A DNA stretch of 64,000 bases from Streptomyces sp. NBC_00554 (GTDB lineage Bacteria; Actinomycetota; Actinomycetes; Streptomycetales; Streptomycetaceae): assembly GCF_041431135.1 (NCBI RefSeq), contig NZ_CP107799.1, positions 8,060,001 through 8,124,000 of the forward strand, in the 5' to 3' direction. The notes beneath the pieces are model-generated. The model did no database searches, was not told where the DNA came from, and saw nothing but the letters and a program-made list of their open reading frames with translations. Both the position numbers and the translations under genes were made by a program. Of this stretch, positions 63,497-64,000 are shown piece by piece; positions within the stretch are counted from its first letter, which is position 1; every line of letters starts with the position of its first letter.

Positions 63497-64000
63497 GTGC
63501 CCCAGATCCCTGAGAAGATCCACGAGCTGACCGTCGGCCAGCTGTCGGCGCGCAGTGGCGCCGCCGTCTCCGCCCTGCACTTCTACGAGTCCAAGGGCCT
63601 CATCAACAGCCGCCGCACGACCGGAAACCAGCGCCGCTACCACCGGGACGCGCTGCGCCGCGTCGCCTTCGTGCGCGCCGCGCAACGCGTCGGCATCCCG
63701 CTCGCCACCATCCGCGAGGCGCTCGCCGAGCTGCCCGAGGAGCGCACCCCGACCAAAGAGGACTGGGCCCGCCTCTCTGAGGCCTGGCGCTCCGAACTCG
63801 ACGACCGCATCAAGCAGTTGGGCCGCCTGCGGGACCATCTCACGGACTGCATCGGCTGCGGCTGCCTGTCCCTGGAGAACTGTGTGCTCTCCAATCCCGA
63901 CGATGTCTTCGGCGAGCGCCTGACAGGCTCCCGCCTCATGGCGGAACGCGCCCGCCCGGCCGCCGGACCGGACAGGCGCGCCGCCGCTCCCGCCGCACCG
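63497..64000 (+). CDS. soxR: SoxR-like MerR-family redox regulator (3' end outside the window)
   Basis: 168 residues visible, no stop before the window ends. The MerR HTH is LTVGQLSARSGAAVSALHFYESKGLINSRRTTGNQRRYHRDALRRVAFVRAAQRVGIPL. A dimerisation helix follows, then the iron-sulfur ligands CIGCGCLSLENC (Cys118, 121, 123, 129), the SoxR spacing C-x2-C-x-C-x5-C. SoxR senses redox-active metabolites through a [2Fe-2S] cluster; in Streptomyces its targets are quinone- and export-related genes. The start is GTG at 63497, preceded by GGAGG almost without spacing. Divergent from MaoC. Confidence 0.95.
   Translation, partial: MPQIPEKIHELTVGQLSARSGAAVSALHFYESKGLINSRRTTGNQRRYHRDALRRVAFVRAAQRVGIPLATIREALAELPEERTPTKEDWARLSEAWRSELDDRIKQLGRLRDHLTDCIGCGCLSLENCVLSNPDDVFGERLTGSRLMAERARPAAGPDRRAAAPAAP

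Noticed and set aside
1..64000. CRISPR arrays, tRNA/rRNA genes, transposases, PKS/NRPS genes, replication origin
   Set aside because: None seen. The repeats found are stem-rich intergenic elements or short tandem duplications without spacer structure.

Overview
The window reads as chromosomal DNA of a Streptomyces species or a close relative. It is GC-rich throughout, with strongly GC-biased third codon positions. It also carries an LPMO with an LAETG-type cell-wall sorting signal, an actinomycete-type SoxR with its CxxCxCx5C cluster, a SigK/RskA pair, several TetR, MarR and GntR regulators next to palindromic operators, and copies of intergenic repeat families I recognise from Streptomyces genomes. 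The gene order from dnaE2 (5 kb) through lipase, LPMO, SGNH esterase and hmgA to soxR (64 kb) agrees with my memory of the S. coelicolor SCO1739-SCO1697 interval; this is recollection, not a search. I saw no tRNA, rRNA, CRISPR array, insertion sequence, attachment site or replication origin.

Layout. 0-5 kb: the end of a large LuxR-type regulator, then small enzymes (quinone-oxidoreductase-like, YCII, SnoaL-like, tautomerase, chloroperoxidase-like hydrolase) and a gutted hydrolase pseudogene; this looks like an accessory detoxification or catabolic island. 5-10 kb: error-prone polymerase dnaE2 divergent from a NADAR-domain gene, with a degenerate LexA-like box between them. 10-17 kb: cupin/MarR pair around a 20-bp inverted repeat, secreted lipase and wall-anchored LPMO sharing a terminator, acetyltransferases, a methyltransferase, a GntR regulator and an AAA ATPase. 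17.9-27.8 kb: a surface-glycan locus with a membrane-anchored GH39-like hydrolase, a flippase-polymerase fusion, a polysaccharide deacetylase, two GT2 transferases, a FemAB-like acyltransferase and a membrane protein. 27.9-32 kb: subtilase, SGNH esterase and a receptor Ser/Thr kinase.

32-38.7 kb is the most coherent candidate for an undescribed system. A SigK-like ECF sigma factor and its RskA-like anti-sigma factor are divergent from a DUF4331 surface protein, which is followed on the same strand by a membrane TPR protein and a NicO-family metal transporter with a large His-rich loop. Both divergent start regions contain a CCATCC/CAATCC-N16-CGAA element, so I infer that the sigma factor drives itself and the envelope/metal genes.

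39-54 kb: a CoA transferase; a DrrAB-like exporter with its TetR and two operators; an orphan Type ISP specificity domain; a GntR regulator with homogentisate dioxygenase and a 12-bp inverted-repeat operator; a lipoprotein-TetR pair; a molybdopterin oxidoreductase; a citrate transporter; an MFS transporter; and a secreted protein with an LAHTQ tail next to its own sortase. 55-64 kb: aldehyde and alcohol dehydrogenases, an EamA exporter, an ArsR regulator between copies of a long repeat, a TetR/acyl-CoA dehydrogenase pair sharing an operator motif with the aldehyde dehydrogenase, a second TetR sharing a motif with a MaoC dehydratase, and the start of soxR.
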